Positions 44,716 to 53,993 of a DNA stretch of 64,000 bases are shown here, one piece after another (the stretch's first letter is position 1; each line of letters starts with the position of its first letter). The position numbers and the translations under genes were made by a program. The notes beneath the pieces were generated by a model that made no database searches, was not told where the DNA came from, and was given only the letters and a program-made list of their open reading frames with translations. The DNA is from Enterobacter_D sp963521185 (GTDB lineage Bacteria > Pseudomonadota > Gammaproteobacteria > Enterobacterales > Enterobacteriaceae): the NCBI GenBank assembly GCA_963521185.1, contig CAUQTV010000007.1, positions 1 to 64,000 on the forward strand. The letters run 5' to 3'.

Positions 44716-44883
44716 CAGTCGGTCTCATCTTTTATTTTCCCCAGTTTACCCGACTCATCCCTGCGTGTGTTCAGGCAAAACACATTTTTTCCCCGCGCGC
44801 CGTGCGCGAGAATGCTGATTTATCGGCGTCTTCATGGCAAACTAGCCGCCGAATTTATAGCAATGCATGTCCTGGAGGATAGT

Positions 44884-45816
44884 GTGGATAAAATATTTGT
44901 CGATGAAGCAGTCAGTGAGCTGCATACCATTCAGGACATGTTGCGTTGGTCGGTCAGCCGATTCAGCGCAGCCAATATCTGGTACGGACACGGTACCGAC
45001 AACCCATGGGACGAAGCCGTGCAGCTGGTGCTACCTACGCTGTACCTGCCGCTGGATATTCCGGAAGATATGCGCAGCGCGCGCCTGACCTCCAGCGAGC
45101 GTCATCGCATCGTTGAGCGCGTCATCCGCCGCGTGAATGAGCGTATCCCGGTGGCTTATCTCACCAATAAAGCCTGGTTCTGCGGCCATGAATTTTTTGT
45201 CGATGAGCGCGTGCTGGTTCCGCGCTCGCCTATTGGTGAGTTGATCACCAGTCGTTTCGCGGGCCTGATTGACCATCAGCCGCAGCACATTCTCGATATG
45301 TGCACCGGCAGCGCCTGCATCGCCATTGCCTGCGCCTATGAGTTCCCGGACGCTGAAGTGGATGCCGTGGATATCTCACCTGACGCGCTGGCCGTGGCCG
45401 AGCACAACATCGAAGAGCATGGTCTGATCCATCACGTCACGCCTATTCGTTCGGATCTGTTCCGCGACCTGCCAAAAGTGCAGTACGACCTGATCGTCAC
45501 CAATCCGCCGTACGTTGACGAAGAAGATATGTCAGATTTGCCAAACGAATATCGCCACGAACCGGAGCTGGGTCTCGCCTCTGGCAGCGATGGCCTGAAG
45601 CTGACGCGCCGCATTCTGGCCTGTGCACCGGAATACCTGACGGACAACGGCGTGCTGATTTGTGAAGTGGGGAACAGCATGGTACATCTGATGGAGCAGT
45701 ACCCGGACGTGCCGTTCACCTGGCTTGAGTTTGATAACGGCGGTGACGGCGTGTTCATGCTGACCAAAGCGCAACTCATCGCTGCGCGCGAATATTTCAG
45801 CATCTACAAAGACTGA
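44884..45816 (+). CDS. prmB: PrmB, ribosomal protein uL3 glutamine methyltransferase
   Basis: A 310-aa SAM-dependent methyltransferase that modifies a glutamine of ribosomal protein uL3. The catalytic NPPY motif is in VTNPPYVDEED near residue 206, and the SAM loop is ILDMCTGSACIAIA. I chose the GTG at 44884, which gives exactly the E. coli length and has GGAGG 5 nt upstream; the frame is open further upstream but that part would overlap smrB and has no family similarity. Confidence 0.95.
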   Translation: MDKIFVDEAVSELHTIQDMLRWSVSRFSAANIWYGHGTDNPWDEAVQLVLPTLYLPLDIPEDMRSARLTSSERHRIVERVIRRVNERIPVAYLTNKAWFCGHEFFVDERVLVPRSPIGELITSRFAGLIDHQPQHILDMCTGSACIAIACAYEFPDAEVDAVDISPDALAVAEHNIEEHGLIHHVTPIRSDLFRDLPKVQYDLIVTNPPYVDEEDMSDLPNEYRHEPELGLASGSDGLKLTRRILACAPEYLTDNGVLICEVGNSMVHLMEQYPDVPFTWLEFDNGGDGVFMLTKAQLIAAREYFSIYKD

Positions 45817-45865
45817 TGAAACGCGTTCATAGCGCTCAATAACACACAACGAAAACGGAGCCGTG

Positions 45866-46951
45866 ATGGCAGGAAACAGCATTGGACAACTCTTTCGCGT
45901 AACCACGTTTGGCGAATCCCATGGCCTCGCGCTGGGCTGTATTGTTGATGGCGTGCCGCCGGGTATTTCGCTCACCGAAGCCGATTTGCAACAGGATCTG
46001 GACCGCCGACGCCCAGGCACGTCGCGATACACCACTCAACGTCGTGAACTGGATCAGGTCAAAATTCTCTCCGGCGTGTTTGAAGGGGTCACTACCGGCA
46101 CCAGCATTGGCCTGCTGATTGAAAATACCGACCAGCGTTCGCAGGATTACAGCGCCATCAAAGATGTGTTCCGTCCTGGACATGCCGATTACACCTACGA
46201 GCAAAAATACGGTCTGCGCGATTACCGCGGCGGCGGTCGTTCTTCCGCGCGTGAAACTGCCATGCGCGTTGCCGCAGGGGCCATTGCCAAAAAATGCCTG
46301 GCTGAGAAGTTCGGCACCGTTATTCGCGGCTGCCTGACGCAAATGGGCGATATTCCGCTTGCGATCAAAGACTGGGATCAGGTGGAGCAGAACCCGTTCT
46401 TCTGTCCGGATCCGGATAAAATCGAGGCGCTGGATGAACTGATGCGCGCCCTTAAAAAAGAGGGCGATTCCATTGGTGCGAAGGTCACCGTGGTCGCCGA
46501 TCGCGTGCCGGCAGGTTTAGGCGAGCCGGTGTTCGATCGCCTGGATGCCGATATTGCGCACGCAATGATGAGCATTAACGCGGTGAAGGGTGTAGAGATC
46601 GGCGAGGGTTTCGGCGTTGTTGCTCTGCGAGGCAGCCAGAACCGTGATGAGATCACCAAAGAGGGCTTCCAGAGTAACCATGCGGGCGGCATCCTGGGGG
46701 GCATTAGCAGCGGTCAGCAAATTGTCGCCAATATTGCGCTTAAGCCAACGTCCAGCATTACCGTACCGGGGCGCACGATCAATCGCTTTGGCGAAGAAAC
46801 CGAAATGATCACCAAAGGCCGTCACGATCCCTGCGTCGGGATCCGCGCGGTACCGATTGCTGAAGCCATGATGGCAATTGTGCTAATGGATCATTTTATG
46901 CGCCAGCGCGCGCAGAATGCTGATGTGACGACAACACTACCCCGCTGGTAA
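45866..46951 (+). CDS. aroC: Chorismate synthase
   Basis: A 361-aa FMN-dependent enzyme that makes chorismate from EPSP, the last common step of aromatic amino-acid synthesis. Family signatures GESHG, RRPGTSRYTT and RGGGRSSARET are present, as is RHDPCVGIRAVPIAEAM. It is the first gene of aroC-mepA-yfcA-epmC, as in E. coli. A GTG one codon upstream is in frame. Confidence 0.97.
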   Translation: MAGNSIGQLFRVTTFGESHGLALGCIVDGVPPGISLTEADLQQDLDRRRPGTSRYTTQRRELDQVKILSGVFEGVTTGTSIGLLIENTDQRSQDYSAIKDVFRPGHADYTYEQKYGLRDYRGGGRSSARETAMRVAAGAIAKKCLAEKFGTVIRGCLTQMGDIPLAIKDWDQVEQNPFFCPDPDKIEALDELMRALKKEGDSIGAKVTVVADRVPAGLGEPVFDRLDADIAHAMMSINAVKGVEIGEGFGVVALRGSQNRDEITKEGFQSNHAGGILGGISSGQQIVANIALKPTSSITVPGRTINRFGEETEMITKGRHDPCVGIRAVPIAEAMMAIVLMDHFMRQRAQNADVTTTLPRW

Positions 46952-46954
46952 GAG

Positions 46955-47779
46955 ATGAACAAAACGGCCATTGCACTGTTGGCACTGCTCGCCAGCAACA
47001 TGGCTACGGCGGCAACGCCGTGGCAGAAAATAAGCCAGCCTGTTGCGGGTAGCGCCCAGTCCATAGGCGCATTTTCAAATGGCTGCATCGTGGGGGCGAA
47101 CACGCTCCCCGTGCAGTCTGATACGTATCAGGTGATGCGTACCGACCAGCATCGCTACTTTGGTCACCCGGATTTAGTGCGCTTTATCCAGCGTCTGGGT
47201 AATCAGGTGCATCATTCAGGTATGGGCACGCTGCTGATTGGCGATATGGGCATGCCCGCCGGCGGACGTTTTAACGGAGGTCACGCCAGCCATCAAACCG
47301 GGCTGGACGTTGACGTGTTCCTTCAGCTTCCGAAAACACGCTGGAGCGCGGCACAGCTGCGTAAGCCTCAGGCGCTGGATCTGGTGGCAAAAGATGGCAA
47401 AACCGTGGTGCCGTCGCTATGGCAGCCGGAAATTACGCAATTAATTAAGCTGGCGGCGGAAGATAACGACGTCACGCGAATTTTTGTTAACCCGGCAATC
47501 AAGCAGCAGCTTTGCCAGGTTGCAGGAGCGGACAGGGACTGGTTACGCAAAGTGCGTCCGTGGTTCCAGCATCGCGCGCATATGCACGTGCGCCTGCGTT
47601 GTCCGGCAGACAGTCTTGAGTGTGTAGATCAAGCGGTTCCGCCGCCGGGGGATGGCTGTGGTGCGGAATTACAAAGCTGGTTTGAACCCCCGAAGCCCGC
47701 GATAACCAAGCCTGAAAAGAAGACGCCGCCTCCGTTGCCACCTTCCTGCCAGGCGCTACTGGATGAGCATAAACTGTAA
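46955..47779 (+). CDS. mepA: MepA, penicillin-insensitive murein endopeptidase
   Basis: A 274-aa periplasmic zinc metallopeptidase (same length as E. coli) that cuts D,D- and L,D-crosslinks in peptidoglycan. A signal peptide ends near ASNMATAATP. The zinc ligands are in GGHASHQTGLDVDVF (His, Asp) and HRAHMHVRL. It starts 3 nt after aroC and overlaps yfcA at TAATG. Confidence 0.96.
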   Translation: MNKTAIALLALLASNMATAATPWQKISQPVAGSAQSIGAFSNGCIVGANTLPVQSDTYQVMRTDQHRYFGHPDLVRFIQRLGNQVHHSGMGTLLIGDMGMPAGGRFNGGHASHQTGLDVDVFLQLPKTRWSAAQLRKPQALDLVAKDGKTVVPSLWQPEITQLIKLAAEDNDVTRIFVNPAIKQQLCQVAGADRDWLRKVRPWFQHRAHMHVRLRCPADSLECVDQAVPPPGDGCGAELQSWFEPPKPAITKPEKKTPPPLPPSCQALLDEHKL

Positions 47780-48588
47780 TGGACTCTTTTATCGATTTCT
47801 TCATGGTGTCGCCCCTCGTTCTGATCGTGCTGTTTTTTGTCGCGTTATTGGCCGGATTTATCGATTCACTGGCCGGTGGCGGAGGGTTATTAACCATTCC
47901 AGCCTTGTTGGCGGCGGGCATGACGCCTGCCCAGGCGTTGGCAACCAATAAGCTTCAGGCCTGCGGCGGTTCTATCTCTGCCTCGCTCTATTTTATTCGT
48001 CTTAAAGTGGTCAATCTTAACGAGCAAAAGCTCAATATCCTGATGACCTTCATCGGTTCCACCACAGGCGCGCTGCTGGTCCAGCATGTGCAGTCAGACA
48101 TTTTACGCCAGATTTTGCCGATCCTGATTATCTGCATCGGCCTCTATTTTCTGTTAATGCCAAAATTGGGTGAAGACGATCGTCAGCGCCGCCTTTATGG
48201 TCTGCCGTTCGCACTGGTGGCGGGCGGCTGCGTGGGTTTTTACGACGGTTTCTTTGGCCCAGCCGCCGGGTCGTTTTATGCGCTGGCGTTTGTCACGCTC
48301 TGCGGGTTTAATCTCGCCAAATCGACCGCGCATGCCAAAGTGCTGAACGCCACTTCAAACATCGGCGGACTGCTGCTGTTTATGATTGGTGGCAAAGTGG
48401 TCTGGGCCACGGGATTTGTCATGCTTGCCGGGCAGTTTATCGGTGCGCGGCTGGGCTCCCGTCTTGTATTAAGCAAAGGACAGAAACTGATCCGCCCAAT
48501 GATTGTTATCGTTTCGGCGGTGATGAGTGCCAAACTTCTTTTTGATAGCCATGGACAGGAGATCCTTCAGTGGTTGGGAATGAACTAA
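47779..48588 (+). CDS. yfcA: YfcA, TauE/SafE-family membrane protein
   Basis: A 269-aa inner-membrane protein (E. coli YfcA 269 aa) with about eight hydrophobic segments and the family signature FIDSLAGGGGLLTIPALLA. The family exports or imports sulfur-containing or organic anions; the substrate here is unknown. It overlaps both neighbours at TAATG. Confidence 0.93.
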   Translation: MDSFIDFFMVSPLVLIVLFFVALLAGFIDSLAGGGGLLTIPALLAAGMTPAQALATNKLQACGGSISASLYFIRLKVVNLNEQKLNILMTFIGSTTGALLVQHVQSDILRQILPILIICIGLYFLLMPKLGEDDRQRRLYGLPFALVAGGCVGFYDGFFGPAAGSFYALAFVTLCGFNLAKSTAHAKVLNATSNIGGLLLFMIGGKVVWATGFVMLAGQFIGARLGSRLVLSKGQKLIRPMIVIVSAVMSAKLLFDSHGQEILQWLGMN

Positions 48589-49136
48589 TGAACACAACAC
48601 ATCACTACGAACAATTAATCGAAATTTTCGACGGCTGTTTTGCTGACGATTTTAATACCCGTCTGATTAAAGGCGACGACGAACCGATCTATCTTCCTGC
48701 TGATGCCGACGTGCCGTATCACCGCATTGTGTTTGCGCATGGCTATTATGCCAGCGGGTTGCATGAGATCTCACACTGGTGCATTGCCGGGAAAGCCCGG
48801 CGCGAGCTGGTGGACTTTGGTTACTGGTATCACCCTGACGGGCGCGATGCGGTGACGCAGGGTCAGTTTGAAGACGTTGAAGTTAAACCTCAGGCGTTTG
48901 ACTGGCTGTTTTGCGTTGCGGCAGGATTCCCGTTTAACGTCAGCTGCGACAACCTCGAAGGCGATTTTGAGCCCGATCGTATTGTCTTCCAGCGTCGCGT
49001 ACATGCGCAGGTGATGACCTATCTGGCGCAGGGGATCCCGGAGCGCCCGGCGCGCTTCATCAAGGCATTACAGAATTATTATCACACGCCGTCCTTAACG
49101 GCAGAACAGTTTCCGTGGCCTGAAGATTTGAATTAA
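48588..49136 (+). CDS. epmC: EpmC, elongation factor P hydroxylase
   Basis: A 182-aa enzyme (E. coli EpmC/YfcM 182 aa) that hydroxylates the beta-lysylated lysine of EF-P. Conserved metal-binding residues are seen in LHEISHWCIAG. The start overlaps the yfcA stop at TAATG and gives the E. coli length. Confidence 0.95.
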   Translation: MNTTHHYEQLIEIFDGCFADDFNTRLIKGDDEPIYLPADADVPYHRIVFAHGYYASGLHEISHWCIAGKARRELVDFGYWYHPDGRDAVTQGQFEDVEVKPQAFDWLFCVAAGFPFNVSCDNLEGDFEPDRIVFQRRVHAQVMTYLAQGIPERPARFIKALQNYYHTPSLTAEQFPWPEDLN

Positions 49137-49161
49137 TGCCACGTTCTAAAGAGGAAAGAAG

Positions 49162-49437
49162 ATGATCGCGGAGTTTGAAGCACGCATTCTGGCGCTGATA
49201 GATGGCATGGTAGACACGGCAGGGGACGATGAGCTGTTTGCCAGCGGCTACCTGCGAGGCCACCTCACACTGGCTATTGCTGAACTTGAGAGCGGCAATG
49301 ACCACTCCGCCGAAGCGGTGTATGCTCAGGTGAGCGTTGGCCTGGAAAAAGCCATTCAGGCGGGTGAGCTCTCTCCACGCGATCAGGCGTTGGTGCTGGA
49401 AATGTGGGACACATTGTATCAGCAGGCAAAGGGTTAA
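49162..49437 (+). CDS. yfcL: YfcL family protein
   Basis: A 91-aa mostly helical protein of unknown function, close to E. coli YfcL (92 aa). GAGGAAAG precedes the start. It is the last backbone gene before the Tad locus and ends at a strong terminator. Confidence 0.92.
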   Translation: MIAEFEARILALIDGMVDTAGDDELFASGYLRGHLTLAIAELESGNDHSAEAVYAQVSVGLEKAIQAGELSPRDQALVLEMWDTLYQQAKG

Positions 49438-49514
49438 CGCGCGGTAGTATCACCAAGCTTTCAACGAAAGATAACTCTTACTTATCGTTCAAACAAATGT
49501 GACGTTTTAGTCAA

Positions 49515-49546
49515 AAGGGCCATGATGATTCATGGCCCTTTTTTTT
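49515..49546 (+). terminator. Terminator after yfcL
   Basis: Stem AAGGGCCATG/CATGGCCCTT with loop ATGATT and eight T. It separates the backbone operon from the Tad locus. Confidence 0.88.
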
Positions 49547-49839
49547 GTGGTCCGCGCAAATCCTGTGGTGGCACTGATCAATATATACCAAAAACTAATG
49601 TGTTTGCTGTTAATTATAGATTGGCTAAATAATTAATTTGTTGGGAGTGGTAAGTTTTTTTTGGTTAATCATTTGCATGGTAAATATAAATATATTCCGA
49701 TAACAGCTTCTTGCTGATGTTGTTTTCCGAACCTTCGTTCATAATCTCCTGGCTAGCTTCCTACGGAAACGTGCGGGCTATCAATTGAACCAAAACAAGG
49801 GTGCTGGTTAAGCACTCATTTAAACTTAAGGGATTTAAA
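49547..49839 (+). other. A+T-rich leader region of the Tad locus
   Basis: 293 nt between the yfcL terminator and flp. It must contain the flp promoter. The composition changes to A+T-rich near 49,580, marking the accessory boundary. I see no convincing -35/-10 pair or operator to single out. Confidence 0.5.
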
Positions 49840-50067
49840 ATGAAAGATTTATTTTTAAAGGCATATGTTTCTGGTACTAACGCTGTTCGTTCATTTGCAA
49901 ATGATCAACGCGGCGTAACTGCGGTAGAATATGCGATTGTTATTGCGGGTGTTTCAGCAGTTGTGGCTGTTATTTTTGGTAGCGGTGGTACTGTTGAAAA
50001 AATGCTGAACGAAATTTTCACCAATGTTTCAACAAATGTGATGGAATCAATGACTCCTAAAGGTTAA
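49840..50067 (+). CDS. flp: Flp/Fap-type pilin (major subunit of Tad pilus)
   Basis: A 75-aa prepilin. The processing site is in QRG/VTAVEYAIV: Gly at -1 and the Glu-Tyr pair of the Flp motif at +5/+6, followed by a hydrophobic helix. The mature protein is about 56 residues. The ATG at 49840 has AAGGG upstream. TadV should cleave it. It is separated from rcpC by a 277-nt gap with a large palindrome. Confidence 0.9.
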   Translation: MKDLFLKAYVSGTNAVRSFANDQRGVTAVEYAIVIAGVSAVVAVIFGSGGTVEKMLNEIFTNVSTNVMESMTPKG

Positions 50068-50137
50068 CACCTAAATCTTCAGGTGCCATAAGTATACTTG
50101 CTGGAACAAATATGAAATATTGTTCAGCTTGTTTAGA

Positions 50138-50167
50138 AAATATCGCAGCAAATTTGCTGCGATATTT
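50138..50167. repeat. Perfect 30-bp palindrome between flp and rcpC
   Basis: A fully self-complementary sequence centred on AAATTT with arms ATCGCAGC/GCTGCGAT. As RNA it gives a 12-bp stem with loop AAATTT or a 15-bp duplex. Only three T follow, so it may act as a partial terminator or an mRNA-stabilising hairpin that lets the pilin be made in excess over the assembly proteins. Confidence 0.65.
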
Positions 50168-50344
50168 AATGATATGAATAACTTCAAATTATAATTAACC
50201 TCAGCCTGACAATGGTTGTGCGGTAGCTATGGCAATATAAAACCTATATCTGAAACCTCCATGTTCTATGGTCTGTTGCTAATCAACGCTAACCGCAAAT
50301 CAAATCAATAAAAATTCATCTCTTATGTTGTTCAGAGGGAATCA

Positions 50345-51268
50345 ATGAGCAAGAAGTCTACATTACTAATCAACATTGCCATGGTGATCATTGGTATCAT
50401 TGGTATGCTGCTGTATTTCGTGAAGGACAGCGCATCAAAAAAGGTACCTCAAGTCATCTCTGCACCGGCGGTGCCAACAGAGACGATCACCGTAGTGGTC
50501 GCGTCAAGAGATCTTGCAAAGGGTACGCGTCTTACTGCGGGAGACTTCAAACTTAAGTCACTGAGCGTTCCCGAAGGCAGCAACGACAAAAAAACATTCG
50601 CTGTGTCTGTCGCCAGCCTGGAGGGCTGGATGATCAGCAGTGAAATTGCAGCGGATGCCTATGTCCCTCGTGTCGCACTCATTGAACCGGGCAGCGATGA
50701 GTACATCAAAATGTCGGCAACGCCCGGCTCGATTGTCTATGGTTTTTCGATTTCTGATAATGATAGTTATCTTTTCACCAATGCTCACGCCGGTGGCGGT
50801 ATTGATATTTATCTTTCCTATAATATCGAAAAGAAAGCAGGGCATGATGCTCAGAAATCCACCATTCCAACCTCACAAGAAAAATCAGGTGCATCCAATC
50901 GGGAAAAAGACATCAGTAACACGCATTTCAAACTGCTGATGAAGGATAAGAAAATTCTTGCCCTAAGAAAAAATGAGATGCCCGTAAAAATGAAAGATGA
51001 GAACCCGATGGCGGTAGATGGCTACCTGCTTGTGGAGTTGACGCCTGCCGAGGTAAAAACGCTCAAGGGATTGGAAGGATCTAAAATTTATCTTTTCCCC
51101 GCCTCTGGTGATACTGCTGCTTCGGATTTAACACACTCCGTATTGGCGGGTAACGAAGGCCAGTGGCCCATCGACAACAGAGCCATACTTGATATTAATG
51201 GCGTGCAAACAAACGATGAGGAAACAGAGGCTGATGTCATTAAAGAGTTTCGTGGCGATAAAGCGTAA
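50345..51268 (+). CDS. rcpC: RcpC/CpaB, Tad pilus periplasmic assembly protein
   Basis: A 307-aa protein with one N-terminal membrane segment (LLINIAMVIIGIIGMLLYF) and a SAF domain at about residues 48-112 (VASRDLAKGTRLTAGDF). The rest is typical of CpaB/RcpC, which works with the secretin. It is the first gene after flp; GAGGGAATC precedes the start. Confidence 0.9.
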   Translation: MSKKSTLLINIAMVIIGIIGMLLYFVKDSASKKVPQVISAPAVPTETITVVVASRDLAKGTRLTAGDFKLKSLSVPEGSNDKKTFAVSVASLEGWMISSEIAADAYVPRVALIEPGSDEYIKMSATPGSIVYGFSISDNDSYLFTNAHAGGGIDIYLSYNIEKKAGHDAQKSTIPTSQEKSGASNREKDISNTHFKLLMKDKKILALRKNEMPVKMKDENPMAVDGYLLVELTPAEVKTLKGLEGSKIYLFPASGDTAASDLTHSVLAGNEGQWPIDNRAILDINGVQTNDEETEADVIKEFRGDKA

Positions 51269-51354
51269 CGTACGTAATATTTATTATTGCATTATGAGCA
51301 GTTAGTGTGGCTAAAAATAGCTTTTCAACAATGACATCATTTAAGGACAGAGGT

Positions 51355-52773
51355 ATGTCGAAGAAATTAGAAGCACTTGCATTATGCTTATTATTAATGT
51401 GTGGCACGGTACAAGCGGCAGACAATGGACTTGCTTTAAAAGAGGGGCAGTCTAAAAATGTATCGGCGAATGAAACCATCGATACCGTATTCATTTCTAA
51501 CCCGGACGTGGCTGATTATAAAGTCATCGGTGGAAAAAAACTCGTTTTATTCGCAAAGAAATCGGGGATATCTGAACTGACACTTTACGGAAAAAACGCT
51601 AAAGTTTTAAAGAAAATCGATGTTTCCGTCGACGGTTTTGGCGATAGCCTGGCAGCACAAATCAAGAAAAAATTCCCTGGATCCAGTATCGAGATTGAAC
51701 GCTATATCAGCGGCGATAAACTCTCTTATGTGATCTCTGGTAATGTTGCTTCCGAAGAGTTACGAGACCAGATTTACAACACGGTCGGGAGTCTCGTTGG
51801 TACGCAGAAAAAAGATACAGAAGTGAAGGTTACTCTCTCTGAAGAAGACGGCGGCAGTGAGTTGCCCATTGATCATCTGGCCAAAAGAAAATGGGATAAC
51901 GTTATCGATCGCATGACGATCCTCTCAGGTGCACAGCAGGTCAATGTCAAGCTCACAGTTGTTGAAGTGACTAAGCAGTTCACGGACGCGCTGGGTATAG
52001 AGTGGAGCAGTCTGACTCTTGATAGCATTATTAAATCAGGATCGGCAGCAAATAACGCCGGTATCTTTAGCCTGATTGGCTTTAAAGGTGGCTTTGATGC
52101 CAATAACATCAGTACCGTGATTAATGCCATCAAGAATGACAGTATTGCACGGGTGATGGCGCAGCCTAACCTGACGGTGCTTTCTGGAGAGTACGCCAGT
52201 TTCCTCGTTGGTGGGGAAATCCCGATTGTCGTTGATGGTGGCAGTAACAACTCTTCAACCATCGAATACAAAGAGTACGGTATCCGTTTAAATATTGGTG
52301 CAAAAGTTGACCGTTCCGATAAGATTCGACTCTACATTGCAAACGAGCTGAGCAATGTCACCGGTAGCTATACATATAACTCCTATTCTATCCCTACAAT
52401 CAACACCAGAAGAACACAGTCTACGATTGAACTGGCCGATGGCGACAGCTTTGTGATCGGTGGTTTATTAAGCGAATCGGATCGCGAAAGCCTGTCGAAA
52501 GTTCCTTTTGCCGGTGATATTCCTATTTTGGGTGCCCTGGCGCGCAGTGGGCAGACTGAAAGAGAAAAAAGTGAATTGGTTGTGTTTGCTACCGTAAAAA
52601 TTGTTAAACCGCAGTCGGCGTCAAGTAACCATCAGCTTCCTGTTCCTCAGTTTCGCAAAAGCTCCATTGAAAAATTATTCTTCAATGTTGGCGTAGATAA
52701 AGCAATGCGCGAAAACAGACTGGAAAACAATGAAGGTAACGAATTCATCTCCCGTGGTGGGTTCATTCGCTAA
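51355..52773 (+). CDS. rcpA: RcpA/CpaC, Tad pilus outer-membrane secretin
   Basis: A 472-aa secretin. A signal peptide (LALCLLLMCGTVQA) is followed by a pilus-formation N-domain (about residues 25-95), a BON-like segment and the C-terminal secretin domain with VVDGGSNNSSTIEYKEYGI and a GGLL motif. It forms the outer-membrane channel for the pilus. I chose the ATG at 51355 because a signal peptide follows at once; an in-frame GTG at 51307 is possible. Confidence 0.9.
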   Translation: MSKKLEALALCLLLMCGTVQAADNGLALKEGQSKNVSANETIDTVFISNPDVADYKVIGGKKLVLFAKKSGISELTLYGKNAKVLKKIDVSVDGFGDSLAAQIKKKFPGSSIEIERYISGDKLSYVISGNVASEELRDQIYNTVGSLVGTQKKDTEVKVTLSEEDGGSELPIDHLAKRKWDNVIDRMTILSGAQQVNVKLTVVEVTKQFTDALGIEWSSLTLDSIIKSGSAANNAGIFSLIGFKGGFDANNISTVINAIKNDSIARVMAQPNLTVLSGEYASFLVGGEIPIVVDGGSNNSSTIEYKEYGIRLNIGAKVDRSDKIRLYIANELSNVTGSYTYNSYSIPTINTRRTQSTIELADGDSFVIGGLLSESDRESLSKVPFAGDIPILGALARSGQTEREKSELVVFATVKIVKPQSASSNHQLPVPQFRKSSIEKLFFNVGVDKAMRENRLENNEGNEFISRGGFIR

Positions 52774-52790
52774 ACTGAGGGTTTTTAATT

Positions 52791-53930
52791 ATGATGGATT
52801 TAACATCAATTAACAAAAAAAGCACCGTAAACAATACGGTAAAGTTAGACGCTGGGAGTGTAGCGGTTATATCGCATCGCTCACATATCGTATCAGGACT
52901 TACAACCCAGGTTCGACTTAATGGTGGATTTGAAGCTAAAGTCTTCCATAAGCCTTTCGAAGAGATGAAAGACGATAAAGAAATATCAGATTGTGACTAT
53001 ATAATAATCGATATCGTTGATAATCAAAATGTACAGTTTCTGGCCGATAAAATAAAAAATACGTTTCCCGTCACAGCAAAAAAACTGTTTGTTGGTGACA
53101 TAGACTCCCTTAGTTTCTATGACGAGATGAAACGTGCGGGTATGGCATACCTGCATATTGAATCACAAATCATGTCTTTGGGAGCCTCGCTGGCGAATCT
53201 TGCCGCGCAGTCAGAATCCGCGCAGACACAAAAAATCAGCATCTTAGGTTCTAAAGGGGGCTGTGGTACCTCGACCATCGCCTACCACCTTTATCAGTCG
53301 ATAGGGAAATTAAGTACGTTACCCATTCTTCTCGTACAGGGGCATACGGGTACGGCAGATATGGACCTGATTTCAGATGTGGTGATTCGTCGCGACGGCA
53401 CCATCACGCAAGCTGCTGCACATATGGGCTTGAAAATTGAATCTGAAGAGGAACAATGGAAGTTCAATGACGCTGCATACAATGCCTATAATATTGTTGT
53501 TTTCGACCACAGTGTGATAACGCAAACCCGAGACAAACTTGTCCATATTATCGCGGGGTCCGATTATATTTTTATTGTGGTAACAAGGGAGCTCTCTTCC
53601 GTAAGGAATGGTCGAACCATTCTGGATGAATTGGATCGAGGAACCGGTGGAAGTAGCAATCAGTCCGAGCTTACGAAGAAATCTAAGCACATTATTATTT
53701 TGAATGAAAACCACCCAGATAAGCCCGGCGAGCTATCCAATGAGGATATCGAGAATTATTTGGGCAAGCAGTTGGATATTGTTATTTTATATTCCAAAGG
53801 GATTAAAGGGGAAAAAGTGTATGCTCCTTTACACGATTTTTCATCCCAAATGCTCGGTCGTGAAGTGGCAAACAGCAAGAAAGCAAAAAAAAGTTCTTTA
53901 TTCGATCTTGTTAAATCAATTAAGAAATAA
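52791..53930 (+). CDS. tadZ: TadZ/CpaE, atypical ParA/MinD-like localisation protein
   Basis: A 379-aa protein. The N-terminal 145 residues resemble an atypical receiver domain. The ParA/MinD-like domain follows from about residue 150. Its P-loop reads SKGGCGTST, in which the second canonical lysine (GKTT) is replaced, so ATP hydrolysis is doubtful; this is common in TadZ proteins. TadZ directs assembly of the pilus machine to its position in the cell. Confidence 0.87.
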   Translation: MMDLTSINKKSTVNNTVKLDAGSVAVISHRSHIVSGLTTQVRLNGGFEAKVFHKPFEEMKDDKEISDCDYIIIDIVDNQNVQFLADKIKNTFPVTAKKLFVGDIDSLSFYDEMKRAGMAYLHIESQIMSLGASLANLAAQSESAQTQKISILGSKGGCGTSTIAYHLYQSIGKLSTLPILLVQGHTGTADMDLISDVVIRRDGTITQAAAHMGLKIESEEEQWKFNDAAYNAYNIVVFDHSVITQTRDKLVHIIAGSDYIFIVVTRELSSVRNGRTILDELDRGTGGSSNQSELTKKSKHIIILNENHPDKPGELSNEDIENYLGKQLDIVILYSKGIKGEKVYAPLHDFSSQMLGREVANSKKAKKSSLFDLVKSIKK

Positions 53931-53993
53931 TACTGAGGTGCTGTCCAAGTCCTGCATGCTGTTTGCCCTCATTGAGTTCGTTACGGAAGACAT

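Noticed and set aside
44473..44883. Long 5' extension of prmB
   Set aside because: This part overlaps smrB on the other strand and has no similarity to PrmB; the GTG at 44884 with GGAGG gives the exact family length.
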